From assembly GCA_934504065.1 (NCBI GenBank), contig CAKSVQ010000024.1, forward strand, positions 1-22,737: 22,737 nt of DNA, written 5' to 3'. A program made the translations under genes and the position numbers. Origin of the DNA: an uncultured Dysosmobacter sp. GTDB taxonomy: Bacteria > Bacillota > Clostridia > Oscillospirales > Oscillospiraceae. This document shows positions 20,899 through 22,737 of the stretch, one piece after another (position 1 is the stretch's first letter; every line of letters starts with the position of its first letter). The notes under the pieces were generated by a model. It was not told where the DNA came from. It worked only from the letters and a program-made list of their open reading frames with translations, and did not search any database.

Positions 20899-22665
20899 TC
20901 AGTTCAGCTTTCCGCAGCGGTGGCGGATCACCACCAGTGTGGCCAGCATCAGCACGATGCCGATGGGCAGGCCCAGCAGGCCCGGCGCTCCCAGATGCAC
21001 CAGAACCCCCACGATCAGATACGTTACGCCGGAAACCACCGCGCAGGTGACGGCATAGGGCAGCTGCGTGGAAACATGGGTCACGTGGTCACACTGGGCC
21101 CCGGCGGAAGCCATAATGGTGGTATCGGAGATGGGCGAGCAGTGGTCGCCGCAGACTGCGCCCGCCATACAGGCAGAAATGCAGACGATGGCCATGGGAT
21201 CATCCATGGAAAACACATTCTGCACGATGGGGATCAGGATGCCGAAGGTGCCCCACGAAGTTCCGGTGGCAAAGGCCAGCAGGCAGCCCACAAGGAACAC
21301 GATGACCGGAAGCAGCATCTGCATCCCTGTGGCAGAGGTGCGCACAAAATCCCGCACGAAATACTTCGCTCCCAGAGAATCAGTCATGTTCTTCAGGCTC
21401 CACGCAAAGGTCAGGATCAAAATGGCGGGCACCATGGCCTTAAAGCCCTCGGGAATGCAGGCCATCATCTCCTTAAAGCTCATGGCCCGGCGGAGCAGGA
21501 AGTACACAAAGGCCACCACCAGCGCAAAGGCACTGCCAAGCATCAAGCCCACGGAAGCGTCGGAATTGGAGAAGGCTGTGATGAAATCCTCCCCGGAGAA
21601 GAAGCCGCCGGAATAGATCATACCGATCACGCAGAACACCACCAGTACCAGCACCGGAAGCACCAGATCCAGTACCCTTCCCTTGTCCTCGGGCACCTCT
21701 TCTTCCGCCCCGGCATAGGGATTCACACCGGAGAACAGGTCGCCATTGGCCACGGCGTTATGCTCGAAGGACCGCATGGGGCCATATTCCTCCTGCATCA
21801 GCACCATGCCCACCATCATCACAATGGTCAGCAGGGCGTAATAGTTATAGGGAATGGCCCGCAGGAAGAGGTTGAAGCCCTGTCCATCCTCGGCAAAGGC
21901 CGCCACGGCGGCCGCCCATGAGGAAATGGGGGCAATGATGCAGATGGGGGCGGCAGTTGCGTCGATAATATAGGCCAGCTTTGCCCGGGAAATATTGTGC
22001 TTGTCCGTGATGGGGCGCATCACGCTGCCCACCGTCAGGCAGTTGAAATAATCGTCAATAAAAATCAGACAGCCCAGCAACACCGAGGCAAGCTGCGCGC
22101 CCACCCGGCTTTTAATATGGACCTTTGCCCAGCGGCCAAATGCGGCAGAGCCGCCTGCCTTGTTCATCAGGCATACCATGGAACCCAGAATGACCAGGAA
22201 GATCAGGATGCCCATATTATAGCTGTCAGTCACCGAGGCGACAATCCCATCGCTGAACACATGGAGCACCGTGCCCTCAAAGGCAAAGTTGGAATACAGC
22301 GCGCCGCCCACCATGATGCCAATAAACAGCGAACTGTAAACCTCCTTAGTGATCAACGCCAGCGCAATGGCAATGACCGGAGGCAGCAGCGACCAGAGGG
22401 TGTTGAACGCCCGGCTGGGGGACTGGACATAGCCGCTGCCGCCGCAGGAAGCGCACACATTCGTTCCGCCGCAGGTCTCGCAGGCCTCGTCCAGACCGTA
22501 GCAGTCCATGCAGATGCCAAGGCCACCGCAGTCCGGACACTCGATCATCTTCGTGCCAGTGACGTCTGTGGGGTCGTCGGCGGCGAAGGCCGTGACGGTG
22601 AGCACGCTGCAAAGCAGCACCAACGCGCCCAGCAGCGGCAAAAGCCGCCGTCGCAGGTTTTTCAT
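20899..22665 (-). CDS. NhaC-family Na+/H+ antiporter with N-terminal signal peptide and DnaJ-like cysteine cluster
   Basis: This protein has about 588 residues. Residues 1-28 form a signal peptide (basic MKNLRRR, hydrophobic core, AFA cleavage site). Residues about 43-76 hold eight cysteines as two repeats of CxxCGGxxxCxxC (43, 46, 52, 55 and 62, 65, 71, 74), like the zinc module of DnaJ. The rest is a typical NhaC/ArsB-NhaD-superfamily transporter of about 11 TMs, with family motifs DDYFNCLTVGSVMRPITDKH, AAPICIIAPISSW and GDHCSPISDTTIMAS. NhaC members exchange Na+ for H+ or organic acids; this substrate is unknown. An upstream ATG at 22677 touches the SD (AAAGGA) with no spacing, so 22665 (12 bases spacing) is preferred, though neither is ideal. 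The upstream region to the window edge holds no gene. Confidence 0.85.
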   Translation of the reverse strand: MKNLRRRLLPLLGALVLLCSVLTVTAFAADDPTDVTGTKMIECPDCGGLGICMDCYGLDEACETCGGTNVCASCGGSGYVQSPSRAFNTLWSLLPPVIAIALALITKEVYSSLFIGIMVGGALYSNFAFEGTVLHVFSDGIVASVTDSYNMGILIFLVILGSMVCLMNKAGGSAAFGRWAKVHIKSRVGAQLASVLLGCLIFIDDYFNCLTVGSVMRPITDKHNISRAKLAYIIDATAAPICIIAPISSWAAAVAAFAEDGQGFNLFLRAIPYNYYALLTIVMMVGMVLMQEEYGPMRSFEHNAVANGDLFSGVNPYAGAEEEVPEDKGRVLDLVLPVLVLVVFCVIGMIYSGGFFSGEDFITAFSNSDASVGLMLGSAFALVVAFVYFLLRRAMSFKEMMACIPEGFKAMVPAILILTFAWSLKNMTDSLGAKYFVRDFVRTSATGMQMLLPVIVFLVGCLLAFATGTSWGTFGILIPIVQNVFSMDDPMAIVCISACMAGAVCGDHCSPISDTTIMASAGAQCDHVTHVSTQLPYAVTCAVVSGVTYLIVGVLVHLGAPGLLGLPIGIVLMLATLVVIRHRCGKLN

Positions 22666-22737
22666 GGTTATGACCATTCCTTTCCGCTGCGCTACAAGAC
22701 ACCAAAGGGAAATGAAACACAGGTGTCACTAACGCAG
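22666..22737. other. Upstream region of the NhaC gene, partial
   Basis: No ORF and no convincing promoter is visible before the window ends. A spaced inverted repeat, GACACC (22698-22703) and GGTGTC (22722-22727) 18 bases apart, could be an operator or chance. Confidence 0.3.

Noticed and set aside
20920..21921. A 333-codon plus-strand frame opposite the NhaC gene.
   Set aside because: His/Gly/Gln-rich shadow without RBS or domain; the minus strand encodes a conserved transporter.
1..22737. Possible CRISPR arrays, insertion sequences, tRNAs or phage remnants.
   Set aside because: No direct repeat arrays, transposase or integrase reading frames, or tRNA-like cloverleaf sequences were seen on either strand by eye.

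Overview
This 22.7 kb window is a GC-rich, gene-dense piece of a bacterial chromosome with strong GGAGG-type ribosome binding sites, frequent 1-8 nt gene overlaps and compact intergenic regions. Families such as YmdB, YlmH, UPF0291/YnzC, CsoR, an Spx/MgsR-like protein and NhaC transporters point to a Firmicute. The high GC and gene style suggest a high-GC gut Clostridium (Oscillospiraceae-like). That placement is an inference, because no rRNA or other marker gene is present. No mobile element, CRISPR array, tRNA or rRNA gene was found, and no gene-free gap exceeds 300 bases.

Layout. 1-440: C-terminal part of a Crp/Fnr regulator (+) and its terminator. 451-2934: a metal-homeostasis module on the minus strand, with csoR under a perfect-consensus promoter, then a P1B-type metal ATPase whose promoter carries a clear CsoR-type palindrome, then a coupled 60-codon-class membrane protein. 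2993-9811: a minus-strand run of five genes starting from one promoter: an ABC exporter, ylmH (S4 RNA-binding, ribosome quality control), a UPF0291 protein, the dipeptidase pepD, and an 812-residue REC/HD-GYP/PAS/Cys-rich/GGDEF cyclic-di-GMP protein. 9862-10858: a zinc-ribbon/TM/BIG2/SH3b envelope protein with its own promoter. 10913-13145: birA followed by two half-size chromate-transporter (CHR) genes. 13222-15165 (+): a GreA-family factor, an ArsC/Spx-like thioredoxin-fold protein and a tRNA-dihydrouridine synthase. 15185-17846 (-): LysR regulator, TRIC/UPF0126 channel-like protein and a duplicated 2TM-PH membrane protein. 17854-20368 (+): ymdB, a YbaK-type tRNA deacylase and an SbcD/YhaO-like nuclease. 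20401-20880 (+): a YjaB-like GNAT acetyltransferase and terminator. 20899-22665 (-): an NhaC-family antiporter with a signal peptide and an N-terminal DnaJ-like cysteine cluster.

The genes are mostly housekeeping (tRNA modification and editing, transcription fidelity, biotin, peptide turnover) mixed with metal handling and signalling. The most unusual items are the secreted double-CxxC zinc-finger module fused to the NhaC transporter, the five-domain c-di-GMP protein with altered REC lysine and I-site, the duplicated 2TM-PH protein, and the mismatch between the Cu-type CsoR and an ATPase lacking the usual Cu-ATPase features. I saw no clear multi-gene system that is wholly undescribed.
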